Below, one piece after another: positions 27,280 to 36,607 of a DNA stretch of 58,961 nt. This stretch comes from Nocardia paucivorans NBRC 100373. Its GTDB lineage: Bacteria; Actinomycetota; Actinomycetes; Mycobacteriales; Mycobacteriaceae. Each line of letters starts with the position of its first letter. Within the stretch, counting starts at the first letter, position 1. The stretch is taken from positions 1-58,961 of the forward strand of contig NZ_BAGE01000124.1 of NCBI RefSeq assembly GCF_000308675.1, given 5' to 3'. A program made the position numbers and the translations under genes. The notes under the pieces were generated by a model. It searched no databases. It saw nothing but the letters and a program-made list of their open reading frames with translations, and had not been told where the DNA came from.

Positions 27280-27692
27280 TGCTGAAGTGTGCCGTTCGGG
27301 TTGGGTCGGGTGTCGACGGCGAGATGAGAGCCGACACGTTGGACCGTGCGGTTCACCTCGTAGGCCACCATGCCCATATTCGCGCCCTCTGCGGCCAACA
27401 GGGCGAGGCAGGCGTTGTTACCGGCCGCGGTGATGAACAGCACCGCGCGATCGAGCTCCACCACGGTTTGGCAGACCCCACCGGCCTTGAAATGGCTTCC
27501 GGCATTGCGCGCCAGGCTGTGGAAGGCCGATGCCATGGCGGCGAATCGTTCGGCATCGGTCCGGTCCATCCCGGCCGAATGGCCCATCAGCAGTCCGTCG
27601 GTGGACAACAGCACCGCCGACTCGGCCTCCGGTAACCCACTGACCAGTTCTTCCAGTAGCCAGCTCAGGTCAGTGCGTGGGGGAGTGGTCAT
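27276..27692 (-). CDS. cvnB: Roadblock/LC7 protein, conservon component B
   Basis: A 138-residue Roadblock/LC7-fold protein (LSWLLEELVSGLPEAESAVL, then the GLLMGHSAG strand pair, and NNACLALLAAEGANMGMVAYE). Roadblock proteins regulate small GTPases in bacteria and eukaryotes and form dimers. Three start codons are stacked (GTG 27698, ATG 27695, ATG 27692). AGGAAGG just upstream best serves one of the two ATGs; I chose 27692. All starts lie inside the 3' end of the sensor-kinase gene (overlap of 23-29 bp), indicating a tight operon. Confidence 0.9.
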   Translation of the reverse strand: MTTPPRTDLSWLLEELVSGLPEAESAVLLSTDGLLMGHSAGMDRTDAERFAAMASAFHSLARNAGSHFKAGGVCQTVVELDRAVLFITAAGNNACLALLAAEGANMGMVAYEVNRTVQRVGSHLAVDTRPNPNGTLQQ

Positions 27693-30096
27693 CATCACCT
27701 TCCTGTCGAGTGCGATCGCTTGCGGTCGAGTCGGGATGCGGACGGCGCCCCGACCGGGTGCCGTTCTCGATCGCGGCCATCAGGTTGCGTGCCTGTTCGG
27801 GTGTGCGCGTCCGGGGCGTCTCGACGATCGGAAGCTTCTCGGTGTCCGCTTCCGTGGACTGTCGACGCCGCCGCGGCAGCGGGGGACGGGCCCCCGGTGC
27901 GGGCTCCGCTGTGGATTCGACGGTGGCCGGCTGCGCCGGCGCGCCGGCCGACCGGGTCGGCGCCGAAGCGTTCTCGGACGCTGGGGTGCGGGTTTCTCGG
28001 GAGGCGACTGCCGTCGCCGCGGCATATGCGGGTTCGGAGGTCGGGACCTGGGCGGGCTCGACGGCCGGCTCGGTGGGGGGATCCTCGGAGGAGATGAGCG
28101 TATTCGGAATCACCACGACCGCCATGATCCCGCCGGACGCGGATTCCGCCAATCGCACCGAGACACCGTGCCGGGCGGCCAAGGTGGCCACGACGAACAG
28201 TCCCAGGCGAGTGCCGCCGGTCAGCGCCGCCATCCCGAAATCCGGGGGTTCGGCCAGGAGCTGGTTGCACGCGGCTATCTCCTCCGCAGGCATTCCCAAC
28301 CCGTTGTCGGCGATTTCCACCGCAACCCCGCGGCCGACGATGGTGGCCGATACCTCGACCCGGGATTCCGGTGGCGAGAACGCCGTGGCATTGTCCATCA
28401 GCTCCGCGAGCAGATGGATCAGGTCGGCCGTGGCCTGGCCGGTGATATGCAGATCGGGAATGCGACCGGTGTGGATCCGGGGGTAGTCCAGGCTTTCCGC
28501 CGCCGCGCCGCGGACCAGATCCCACAGCGGAATCGGCTTGCGCCACTGTCGCCCCGGTTGTTCACCGCCGAGGACGATGAGGTTCTCGGCGTGCCGTCGG
28601 GCTCGGGTGGCCAGATGGTCGAGCTGGAAGAGGAGTTCGAGTTGATCGGCGTTCTCCTCGCGGCGTTCGGCCCGGTCCAGCAACGCCAGTTGTCGGTGCA
28701 CGGCCAGCTGATTGCGCCGGGCGATATTGAGAAAGACCGTTCGGGAACCGGCGCGTGTCTTGGCTTCGGCGACCGCCGCCGAGACGGCGGCCACCTGGGC
28801 TCGGTTGAACGCGTCGGCCACTTCACCGAGTTCGTCGGTACCGAAATCCAGCCGCGCCACTTCGGCGGCCGTGTCGACGTTCTCCCCGCTTTCGAGCCGG
28901 CGCATGAGATCGGGCAACCGCTCGTCCGCGAGTTCCAGGGTGTCGTTGCGCAGCCGACGCATCCGTCCGATGAACCGGTTGGCCATGATCAGCGCCGCGA
29001 CGAAGGCCGAGGTGGTGAGGATCAGCACCACGATCCCGCCGATCAGGGATTTCGTCGCCGTATCGGTGCCCTCCGCCCGTGCGATGGCGTGCGCGTCTCG
29101 GCTCTGGTCCTCCCAAAGTTTCAGCAGAGCCGAGTTGACCTGCTCGGATGCCTCCTGCCATTGCTGAACGGTGATCGGTAGGGCGGGGGCCTCCGTTGCC
29201 TCGGGCCGTTCGGTGTCGTAGTCGGTGTCCGCGGCGGAATCGTCGACCGGCAGCGGACCACGCAGGATGATGGCGTCCTGCATGGCGGTCACCTGCTGCC
29301 AGGCCGGTGAGTCGGTGATGGCCCGCAGCTGTTCCAGGCGTGATCCCGTGAGCACCGACGCGGAGTAGGTGACCTGTTCCCGGAACTGACCGGTGTGCCG
29401 GGTGAACTCGAGCAGCTGTTCCGGTGTCAGCTCGCCGCGTAGAAGGGCCACGGCACCGAGGGTATCGGCCTTCGACAATGCCTCGGCGGCGCGCAGCGGT
29501 TCGATACCGTAACCGAGCGCCACGGCGATACCGGCCTCGGGCGCCACCCGGGCGGCCACCAGCGACGCCTGGAAAATGGTCTCGATCACCGAGCTGAAGA
29601 AACCGAACGCCTCCTTGTGCGGCATCGCCCGGGCGTCGATCGCGGTGCGCACCCCGGGAACCCGGTTGTACAGCGGGCGGAAGGCCTCGAGGTCGTCCGC
29701 CGAGCCATCGGGGTCGAGACGTTGGGCTGCCTCGCCCTTGGCGATCACCGCGGCCAATGCGGTGTCCGAGCGCTGCCGCGCGTCCACCAGCCGGTCCGCC
29801 GCGTCCGGATCACCCGCCAGATACAGCAGTGACAGTCGGCGTTCCTCCTCGAACGCCTGCACCATCGAGATCACCGGGGTGGTGGTGCTGCTGATCAGAT
29901 TGGCCCATACCGTCGCCGACAGGCTGGTTTTCACCAGATACCCCGCGGCGCCCACACCGACCACCAGCAAGGTGACGCTGGTGATCAGCACGATGGACAG
30001 CAGCCGGGTCCGGATTCCCACCCGGCCGCGGGTCTCCTCCACTCCGGAACGGAATGCGCGAACAAGTAATTCGGGGATATGCCACCGAATAGCCAC
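27670..30096 (-). CDS. cvnA: NIT-domain sensor histidine-kinase-like protein, conservon component A
   Basis: An 808-residue membrane kinase. TM1 is at ~33-55. An extracytoplasmic nitrate/nitrite-sensing (NIT) domain (~60-320) is all-helical with EEERRLSLLYLAG near its start. TM2 is at ~352-375, followed by HAMP (~375-435) and a coiled helical region with LDHLATRARRHAENL as the likely dimerisation segment. The HATPase domain (~555-675) has N-box ELMDNATAFSPP, G1 ADNGLGMP and G2 GTRLGLFVV. The last ~120 residues are a disordered Pro/Ala/Glu tail with an RRRR patch. Whether it phosphorylates a regulator is unclear, since no response regulator is nearby. CvnA proteins are thought to signal through CvnB, CvnC and CvnD. 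Confidence 0.9.
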   Translation of the reverse strand: MAIRWHIPELLVRAFRSGVEETRGRVGIRTRLLSIVLITSVTLLVVGVGAAGYLVKTSLSATVWANLISSTTTPVISMVQAFEEERRLSLLYLAGDPDAADRLVDARQRSDTALAAVIAKGEAAQRLDPDGSADDLEAFRPLYNRVPGVRTAIDARAMPHKEAFGFFSSVIETIFQASLVAARVAPEAGIAVALGYGIEPLRAAEALSKADTLGAVALLRGELTPEQLLEFTRHTGQFREQVTYSASVLTGSRLEQLRAITDSPAWQQVTAMQDAIILRGPLPVDDSAADTDYDTERPEATEAPALPITVQQWQEASEQVNSALLKLWEDQSRDAHAIARAEGTDTATKSLIGGIVVLILTTSAFVAALIMANRFIGRMRRLRNDTLELADERLPDLMRRLESGENVDTAAEVARLDFGTDELGEVADAFNRAQVAAVSAAVAEAKTRAGSRTVFLNIARRNQLAVHRQLALLDRAERREENADQLELLFQLDHLATRARRHAENLIVLGGEQPGRQWRKPIPLWDLVRGAAAESLDYPRIHTGRIPDLHITGQATADLIHLLAELMDNATAFSPPESRVEVSATIVGRGVAVEIADNGLGMPAEEIAACNQLLAEPPDFGMAALTGGTRLGLFVVATLAARHGVSVRLAESASGGIMAVVVIPNTLISSEDPPTEPAVEPAQVPTSEPAYAAATAVASRETRTPASENASAPTRSAGAPAQPATVESTAEPAPGARPPLPRRRRQSTEADTEKLPIVETPRTRTPEQARNLMAAIENGTRSGRRPHPDSTASDRTRQEGDDDHSPTH

Positions 30097-30507
30097 TGTA
30101 GATCAACTCGTTCCCGGGGATGCGCGCGTGCGACAGCATCGTGACCGGCCCACCACCCAACTTCTTCGGCACTGCGGTTACCCGCCGATACATCAGTTTT
30201 CGTTTCAGACACTAACGAAAACGGCGGCCGGAGTCTCGGAAATCCCTCTCGGCTGCGCTATTTCGGGCGCCGACCTGCTCCTCGCACCGGTCACCGAACG
30301 CTTCGAGCGGTGCCGTGCGGTACGCCCATCCGTTCGCTCCTGCCTCACGGAAACACAGCATTCGGCCACCGTACCCGGTCGATACCGGTTACGGCGACCC
30401 CTACCGCCGGCCGGTAGCCGGGAGAGCGCTCGGCGGCGTGGCCGGGCCGGAGATCCGAAACCGGTGAGTAACTGTACATACGCCGGATCGGCTGATAGGG
30501 GTGGATC
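30097..30507. other. Intergenic region between divergent cvnA and a methyltransferase gene
   Basis: 411 bp holding both promoters of the divergent genes. I see no convincing small gene, and no inverted repeat stands out. Confidence 0.5.
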
Positions 30508-31221
30508 ATGACCAATCCGGGCGATTTCGAATTCGAAGAGGTCTACCGCGGCACGGCCGGTCCGGTCGGGCCGGGCGGTAAGGCGCCGTGGAGTATCGGC
30601 GAACCCCAGCCCGAGCTCGCCGTGCTGATCGAGCAGGGCAAGTTCCACGGGGATGTGCTCGATGTCGGATGCGGGGAGGCAGCCATCTCGTTGTACCTGG
30701 CCGAACGGGGGTACACCACCGTCGGGCTGGATATCGCACCGACCGCCATAGAGTTGGCCCGCGCCGAAGCCGCCCGCCGCGGTCTGACCAACGCCACTTT
30801 CGAAGTGGCCGACATAACCTCGTTCGGTGGCTATGACGGCCGCTTCGGCACCATTGTCGACAGCACGCTGTTCCATTCGATACCGGTTGAGGCGCGCGAA
30901 GGGTATCTGCGCTCGATCGCCCGAGCCGCCGCGCCGGACGCATCGTATTTCGCGCTTGTTTTCGACCGGTCCGGCCTGCCCGAAGTGTCCGGTCCGGCAC
31001 CTGCGCCGGTCACCGAGGACGAGCTTCGTGAAGTGGTGTCGAAGTACTGGGTGGTCGACGAGATCAGGCCGGCCCGTATCCACGCGAACCTGCCACCCGA
31101 GCTCGAGCAGCCCACGGATGGTCCCGCCGTGCGGTTCGAGGGCATCCGCGAGGAACCCAACGGCCGTAAATCGGTACCGGCCTGGCTACTTTCGGCTCAT
31201 CTGCCCCCATCTGCTCGGTAA
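30508..31221 (+). CDS. Class I SAM-dependent methyltransferase
   Basis: A 237-residue Rossmann-fold methyltransferase. Motif I is DVGCGEAAIS (~53) and the acidic end of strand beta-2 is VGLDIAP (~74). Later motifs are EVADITSF (~101) and IVDSTLFHSIP (~116). The fold resembles thiopurine-methyltransferase-like small-molecule enzymes common in mycobacteria; the substrate is unknown. The start follows a GGGGTGG stretch. It forms a single-gene unit between the conservon promoter region and a poorly coding stretch. Confidence 0.85.
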   Translation: MTNPGDFEFEEVYRGTAGPVGPGGKAPWSIGEPQPELAVLIEQGKFHGDVLDVGCGEAAISLYLAERGYTTVGLDIAPTAIELARAEAARRGLTNATFEVADITSFGGYDGRFGTIVDSTLFHSIPVEAREGYLRSIARAAAPDASYFALVFDRSGLPEVSGPAPAPVTEDELREVVSKYWVVDEIRPARIHANLPPELEQPTDGPAVRFEGIREEPNGRKSVPAWLLSAHLPPSAR

Positions 31222-31279
31222 CGGTCCATAGTCCGTGGCCGCCTTCTCCCGACCGGTCACGGCCGACGCGCGACATCTC

Positions 31280-31495
31280 TTACGGGTGGCGCGCTTCGAC
31301 GCGCGTCTCGGGAACATCGACCTCGCGTCGCTTTTCGAGCCATACGCTGACCGCCACCGTTACATACGCGGCGACGGCCGCCATGCCCGGCAGCATGAGC
31401 ATGAGCGTGAGAAATGAAAGCATCGAAGACACGAGCCCTCCCGAAACGAGCAATGGAAACCAACACACCGGCGCGCCGCGTTGCGTCACCGTCAC
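31280..31495 (-). CDS. Possible small membrane protein (two hydrophobic segments)
   Basis: A candidate 69-71 residue protein (GTG starts at 31495 or 31489; GGGG upstream). The frame is open further upstream to 31774, but that part has no protein-like character. Two hydrophobic stretches, around CWFPLLVSGGLVSSMLSFL and MLMLPGMAAVAAYVTVAVSV, are followed by a charged tail (EKRREVDVPETRVEARH). This is the pattern of a membrane hairpin with a cytoplasmic tail. I do not recognise it. The convergent methyltransferase stop lies 58 bp away. Confidence 0.4.
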   Translation of the reverse strand: MTVTQRGAPVCWFPLLVSGGLVSSMLSFLTLMLMLPGMAAVAAYVTVAVSVWLEKRREVDVPETRVEARHP

Positions 31496-31812
31496 GCCCC
31501 CGACATACCCACCATCGGTCGTCCAATCTCGCTCGAGCCGCCGAGACGGTGTGATACATCCCACTGTCCTCGTCTCGTGCCCGTCTCCGGGGTGAGAACC
31601 GGAGGTCCGGCTCGAAATCGCGTCGGACGAGTCCGGTCGAGACCTGGGATGGGCGATCTCGTTGCCGTCACGAATATTGTCGAGGCCTCTTTCTTGGCGA
31701 CGCATATCGCGTGTCGGATGGTTATTTTCTTCTTCCAAGGCCGTGTCGGTGATCGAACGCACCACGCGACCCATGGAATTCGCTAAAAGATTGAGGCCCG
31801 GGAGGTTTCGTT

Positions 31813-33060
31813 ATGACCGAGGCCGGCATTCTCACGGCGTGTATGTCCGCGCTGGATCACCTGATTCGGCTCGACGAGGACGGGGAACTATCCACTGAAT
31901 ACGTGCGATCGGTATCGCGGAAACCGGGGACGAGCGAACGGGGGTTATGGCGGTGGTTGGTGTCTCATAGGGCGAAGAATACTTCCGCACCACCGGCCGA
32001 GATATCGGAGGTCGGTACTCGGGAAATCGGATATCGGCAGCTCGTCGGTACGCGGATAGTGGGAGGCACGGTTTCGATGGTCACCGCGGACGAGACGCTG
32101 CCTCGACTACCCGACAGCGATGTCGGCACCTTCCGCGCCGACGCCTACCGAGGCCTTCCGCCGGAACAGTTCACCCGGGTCGACGCGGTATACAACGAAG
32201 GCCTCGAGTGGACCTGTCGATGGTTCGCCGCCCGGGCCGGCCACCCCTGTCGGCACGATTTGGACCAGAAACCCGAACCGTACTGGCTCGGACCGGATGA
32301 TGTGGCCCTGGCAGAACACATGCGGGGTGTGCTGCGCTCCCCACGTGCGGTCCGGCGCCGGCTCCCGGAGCGGTCCTATGCGGGGCAGATCGATGAATGG
32401 CACGATATGCTCGGCCTCTACCGATTCCTCGGCGAAATCGTCGCCGACAGCCCCGGTCGTGCGCACACCGTCGCTCGACTCCGCGGTGCGCAGGCGGCCT
32501 TCCTCCTGCACGGTATGCGATTGGATCTGCCGCCGGACCTGCTCTACTCGGTGGGACCCGGGTTGACCACAACCCGGCTCGATGCGGAAACGGTCGAGCG
32601 CATTCGGGTGCGAACCGACAATCCGGTCGACGCCGCGGCCCTCGTCACGGCGCTCTTCACCGGTGCCACCAGCATGGAACTCAATGCCGTCCCCTGCGCA
32701 TCGCTCACTCCGGAGGAGCTCGTTTTCGCCGGTCCGATCGGCTGTGCCAGAGCGGCCGACGTATACGTGTGGGTGATACCCCCGCCGGCGCGTCCCGTGC
32801 TGCGGGCCGCCCGTACATACCAGGAGACCCGCGCGGACCCCGCTCCGAAACTTCTCGCCGGCGCCGTCGGCGGGGCCGGTCAGCGGCTGCGGGTCCTCGC
32901 CGATCTGTGCGAGGTGACCCTTCCGGAACCGCACCATTGGCACCACAGTTGGATACGTCAATCGGGGCTGATCCGCCATATCGAACAACCGCATCATGTC
33001 CGCAACTCCGATCTGTTGTTCGCACTCCACCTCGCCCCACGCCCCAGATTGTTCGGGTAG
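31813..33060 (+). CDS. Unrecognised 415-residue protein, faintly tyrosine-recombinase-like
   Basis: Well supported as a gene: GGAGG seven bases before ATG 31813 and strongly coding composition. I do not recognise the family. Residues ~180-410 have the order of secondary structure seen in tyrosine-recombinase catalytic domains. VDAALVTALFTGATSMELN sits where XerC/integrases have a TGLRxxEL motif. A basic R-x-YQETR stretch comes next, and LPEPHHWHHSWIRQSG lies near the position of the HxxR box. The catalytic Arg of the first box is absent (TGATSMEL), and no certain Tyr nucleophile is seen, so it would be inactive as a recombinase. It could equally be an unrelated nocardial protein. No attachment-site repeats were found nearby. 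Confidence 0.75.
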   Translation: MTEAGILTACMSALDHLIRLDEDGELSTEYVRSVSRKPGTSERGLWRWLVSHRAKNTSAPPAEISEVGTREIGYRQLVGTRIVGGTVSMVTADETLPRLPDSDVGTFRADAYRGLPPEQFTRVDAVYNEGLEWTCRWFAARAGHPCRHDLDQKPEPYWLGPDDVALAEHMRGVLRSPRAVRRRLPERSYAGQIDEWHDMLGLYRFLGEIVADSPGRAHTVARLRGAQAAFLLHGMRLDLPPDLLYSVGPGLTTTRLDAETVERIRVRTDNPVDAAALVTALFTGATSMELNAVPCASLTPEELVFAGPIGCARAADVYVWVIPPPARPVLRAARTYQETRADPAPKLLAGAVGGAGQRLRVLADLCEVTLPEPHHWHHSWIRQSGLIRHIEQPHHVRNSDLLFALHLAPRPRLFG

Positions 33061-33244
33061 TGCTTTTCTCATCGATATGCCCGGTCGGTCCGTCCGTCGG
33101 ATAAACGAGTTGCGTTGTTGTCGGGGGAGCGGGCACAGTGTCGTCCTGCGCCGGGGCGGCCACCCACCACGATCACCGTGGCGCGATGGGGCGGGCCATC
33201 GGCGATCGGTCCGGCCCCGGGCGGAAGCAACCGAGAGGATGTCG

Positions 33245-34141
33245 ATGACGCAGCAGGGTGATGACCACGGTATTCGGATCTTCCCGTTGTCCGATGCCGA
33301 GGCGGGCCCCTACGACCTCACCACGGGGGCCGACGAAGCGCTGTGGATCACCCTGGTCCACAGTGGTGAGGTCGCCCGCCTGACCACGGACGGTGGGATC
33401 GACCGTTACCCGGTGGGGGCCCCGGGGTGCCGACCGACCGTCATCGCCGCAGGTGTGGACGCGGCACTGTGGTTCACTCGCTACGGGGACGGCCATATCG
33501 GCCGCATCACCACCGACGGCGTCGTCACGGCGTTCGGGCTGCCGGAGTCGGGTAGCGGACCGTTCGGAATCTGCGCCGGTCCTGATGGCGCCATGTGGTT
33601 CACCGAGACGAACGCCGATCGAATCGGTCGTATCACCGTCGAGGGACGGATCACCCATTTCGACCTGCCCGTGCGAGAGGCGTTCCCTTCCGCCCTCACC
33701 TGTGGCCCCGACGATGCGTTGTGGTTCACCCTCAACCGGGCCGATGCCATCGGCCGTATCGATCTCGACGGCGAGATCGCCCTGTATCCCGTCCCCGGTT
33801 CCGGTGCGCCGGTGGGAATCACCTGCGGCCCGGACGATGCGTTGTGGTTCGTGGATATCGCCGCCGGCCGTATCGGCCGAAGCGATTGCAGCGGCGCCAT
33901 GCAACTGTTCCCGCTGCCCGATCCCATGGCGAAACCGCATGCCATCACCGCCGGGTCCGCCGGCGACTGCTGGTTCACCGAATGGGGCGCCAACCGCGTC
34001 GGACGTATCGAACTCACAGGAGCCGTCACCGAATACGACCTGTCCACAGAGGTATCCGAACCGCACGGCATCACGGTCGGGCCCGATGGCGCGCTGTGGA
34101 CGGCACTCGAAACCGGCGCGGTCGCCCGTATCGCACCGTAA
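33245..34141 (+). CDS. Streptogramin B lyase-like seven-bladed beta-propeller
   Basis: A 298-residue protein made of repeated ~42-residue blades with the signature G(P)DGALWFT...IGRI, as in virginiamycin B lyase (Vgb). Vgb linearises type B streptogramins by a metal-dependent elimination at the ester bond. Here the PHAITAG / WFTEWGANRVGRI stretch (~225-255) and the later EPHGITVGPDGALW blade match the active-site face of Vgb by eye. I could not confirm every metal-coordinating residue. Many environmental homologues lack proven lyase activity, so resistance is a possibility and not a certainty. ATG 33245 is preferred over ATG 33239 because AGAGG is seven bases from it. No signal peptide is seen, so it is likely cytoplasmic. 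Confidence 0.8.
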   Translation: MTQQGDDHGIRIFPLSDAEAGPYDLTTGADEALWITLVHSGEVARLTTDGGIDRYPVGAPGCRPTVIAAGVDAALWFTRYGDGHIGRITTDGVVTAFGLPESGSGPFGICAGPDGAMWFTETNADRIGRITVEGRITHFDLPVREAFPSALTCGPDDALWFTLNRADAIGRIDLDGEIALYPVPGSGAPVGITCGPDDALWFVDIAAGRIGRSDCSGAMQLFPLPDPMAKPHAITAGSAGDCWFTEWGANRVGRIELTGAVTEYDLSTEVSEPHGITVGPDGALWTALETGAVARIAP

Positions 34142-34215
34142 CCCCGAGGAAGGAACGGACGACGGTTCGTGACGGGCGGAGTCGATCCCAGAGCGACCCC
34201 GGTCCGATGTCCGTA

Positions 34216-35568
34216 TTACCGCACCGGGGCGGCGATCGGGGTCAGGCAGCTGGCCGGGGGATCGATCAGGATGCACAGAGAGGGACCGCGGGTCGGGCGG
34301 TAATCGGCGGGAACACCGCCCGCGGCGACGATCTGCGTGTAGGTGCCCACGGCGTCGGTGGGGCGACGGGCGAGGGTCGGATCGGTGCGCACATCCACGG
34401 TGTAGAGACCGAATCGGGGGTTGTAGCTGCCCCATTCGTAGTTGTCGGTGAGGCTCCAGTAGTTGTAGCCCATCACATTCATGCCATCGGCCTTGGCGCG
34501 CTGGATCCAGTAGACGGTATCGCGGAGATGGTCGCTGCGGGTGTAGCCGTCGGGGCGGGGACGACCGTTGTCGGTGGGCATGCCGTTCTCCACGATATAG
34601 AGCGGTTTGCCCGGAAAACGGCGCGAATAATATTGCAGCGCGAAGTAGATGCCTTCCGGGCGCAGCGGCAGCTCCCACATCTGCGGTCCCGGCAGGTTCG
34701 GCATCGAGGACCCGCCGGCGCTCATGATGGATTCGAGCAGAGGGCGCACCGGATCGTAGGCGAAGTAGTAATCGACACCCACGTAATCGAGTCGACCGGC
34801 GATACGGTCGACGAGAGCACCGTTTACCTGGACATCCGAGCCGGCCACATAACCGATATTGCTGGTTACCTGGGCACTCGGCCGCACCTGGTGGATGTAG
34901 TCGTAGATGGTGTTGTGCGCCTGGGCGATACGATCCAGCATGACAGGCGCGTCGGCGGCGCCGTGGCGGGCCTCGTGCGCTATATAGGCCACCGGTTCGT
35001 TCACGGTCACCCACAGCGGGTCGACATCCGCGTAGCGATCGACGACCTTGCGCATATTCGCCAACCAGTCGTCGACCATGCCGGGGCTGCGCCAGCCGCC
35101 GCGGTCGACGGCCCAACCGGGATACACCCAGTGATCCAGGGTGATCATCGGTCGCATTCCGGACTGCACGATCGCCGAGACGACGGCGTCGTAGAAGCGG
35201 AACGCGGCATCGTCCCAGGCCCCCGGTGCGGGCTGGAGCCGAGCCCATTCGATCCCGATCCGGAAGACCCGAACGCCCAGGGCTGCCGCGAGCCGGATAT
35301 CCGAGGCGTAGCGATCGTAGAAGTCCACCGAGTCCTGCAGCCGGTCGTATCCGGGGTTCGCGGCGATATAACGGGTCCAATTGCTGTCGGGTGCATGTCC
35401 TTCGGATTGGAAGCCCGATGTCGAGACGCCCCAGAGGAATCCCGAGTCCAGCGCGGGTAGGGCGGCCGGTCGTAGCGGTGGGGCGGCGGGGGCGTTCGAG
35501 CAGATGAGTAGGGTCGACACGGCGGAAACGAGCGAGACCGAAAGGTACCGACGGAGCCGAGATCGCAT
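34216..35568 (-). CDS. Secreted glycoside hydrolase family 1 (beta-glucosidase-type)
   Basis: A 450-residue GH1 enzyme with an N-terminal signal peptide (basic start, hydrophobic core, likely cleavage after APAA near 30). Motifs are the substrate-entry segment FLWGVSTSGFQSEG, the acid/base Glu in VTVNEPVAY (~188) and the nucleophile Glu in YIVENGMP (~328). YNYWSLTDNYEWGSYNPRFG, typical of GH1, follows near 370. The retaining mechanism is known for the family. The aglycone or sugar acted on is unknown; GH1 covers beta-glucosides, galactosides and fucosides. Secreted GH1 enzymes are less usual than cytoplasmic ones. It converges on the Vgb-like gene and is divergent from a methyltransferase gene. 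Confidence 0.92.
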   Translation of the reverse strand: MRSRLRRYLSVSLVSAVSTLLICSNAPAAPPLRPAALPALDSGFLWGVSTSGFQSEGHAPDSNWTRYIAANPGYDRLQDSVDFYDRYASDIRLAAALGVRVFRIGIEWARLQPAPGAWDDAAFRFYDAVVSAIVQSGMRPMITLDHWVYPGWAVDRGGWRSPGMVDDWLANMRKVVDRYADVDPLWVTVNEPVAYIAHEARHGAADAPVMLDRIAQAHNTIYDYIHQVRPSAQVTSNIGYVAGSDVQVNGALVDRIAGRLDYVGVDYYFAYDPVRPLLESIMSAGGSSMPNLPGPQMWELPLRPEGIYFALQYYSRRFPGKPLYIVENGMPTDNGRPRPDGYTRSDHLRDTVYWIQRAKADGMNVMGYNYWSLTDNYEWGSYNPRFGLYTVDVRTDPTLARRPTDAVGTYTQIVAAGGVPADYRPTRGPSLCILIDPPASCLTPIAAPVR

Positions 35569-35747
35569 CGGCCCAGGGTAACGCCACGGACCGCCGGATC
35601 GGCGTAAATCCGGGAGATCATATGTTCGGCGGCGGCAACGGATATGCGGATGTCGCCACCGCAGCCCATGTGAATCCGGTTGTGCGTTCGGGGGATCGGG
35701 GTGGTTGACTCCATACGGGGCCCGATTGCCGGAGTGAGGAGATGGCT

Positions 35748-36584
35748 GTGGTCGATCACGACGGGTCGATGGATATCGGGCAGGACCGTGCCCACAGCGC
35801 GCGTATCTACGACTATTTCTTGGGTGGTAAGGACAATCACGCGGTCGACCGGGAGGCCGCGGCGAAGATCGAGCAGGCCATTCCCTCGGTCCGGGTCGTG
35901 GCCAAGGAAAATCGCGCGTTCATGGTGCGCGCGGTGCGGCACCTGAGCGAGTCGGGGGTGCGTCAGTTCCTCGATATCGGCACCGGTATCCCGACAGAAC
36001 CCAATCTGCACCAGGTCGCACAGGAAATCGTGCCCGACGCTCGGGTGGTGTATGTGGACAACGACCCGATCGTGCTCGTTCACGCCCGGGCATTGCTGAA
36101 GGGCACACCGGAAGGTGTGGTCCGCTATGTCCGGGCCGATGTCACCGAACCGGAACGCATCCTGGACGATCCCGCGGTCCGGCAGACCCTGGATTTCACC
36201 GAGCCGGTCGCATTGAGCCTGATCGCCCTGTGCCATTTCGTTCCCGGGGATCGGGTCTACGAGATCGTCGATACGCTGTTGGCGCCGCTGGCGTCCGGGT
36301 CGTTGCTGGTGATGACCCATCTGACCACCGATTTCGATCCGGCCGTGGTGGAGGGCACGGTGCGTGCGTATCGGCAGAGCGGTATCGAGATGGAAGCCCG
36401 TACCTACGAGGGGGTTTCTCGCTTCTTCCGGGATATGGAGTTGCTCGGACCCGGTATCGTCGCGATCGAGTCCTGGTACCCCGACGGAGTGGAGCCGCCG
36501 GCGACGACCGGTACGGCGGTATTGCGCGTCGGTGCGGCCGAACCGCCCGCCGTCGGGTACGCGGTGATCGGGCGCAAGAAATAG
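35748..36584 (+). CDS. DUF574-type S-adenosyl methyltransferase
   Basis: A protein of about 278 residues of the actinobacterial Methyltransf_19/DUF574 family. The conserved N-terminal block is ARIYDYFLGGKDNHAVDRE. The SAM motif is FLDIGTGIPTEPN (~75) and the acidic end of beta-2 is VVYVDNDPIV (~97). RADVTEP and LIALCHFVPG follow. The family is very common in Actinobacteria and substrates are mostly unknown. GAGGAG sits one base before ATG 35742 but seven bases before the in-frame GTG 35748, so I chose the GTG; the difference is two residues. Confidence 0.88.
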   Translation: MVDHDGSMDIGQDRAHSARIYDYFLGGKDNHAVDREAAAKIEQAIPSVRVVAKENRAFMVRAVRHLSESGVRQFLDIGTGIPTEPNLHQVAQEIVPDARVVYVDNDPIVLVHARALLKGTPEGVVRYVRADVTEPERILDDPAVRQTLDFTEPVALSLIALCHFVPGDRVYEIVDTLLAPLASGSLLVMTHLTTDFDPAVVEGTVRAYRQSGIEMEARTYEGVSRFFRDMELLGPGIVAIESWYPDGVEPPATTGTAVLRVGAAEPPAVGYAVIGRKK

Positions 36585-36607
36585 TCGGGTCGGCTCCGAA
36601 TCACGGT

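Noticed and set aside
31813..33060. Calling this gene an integrase marking a mobile element
   Set aside because: The first catalytic Arg and a convincing Tyr are missing, and no tRNA, direct repeats or other mobile genes are nearby.
33173..35587. Minus-strand open frame of about 800 codons across the Vgb-like and GH1 genes
   Set aside because: It crosses two clear genes in a different frame, with a Pro/Arg-rich translation and no domain.
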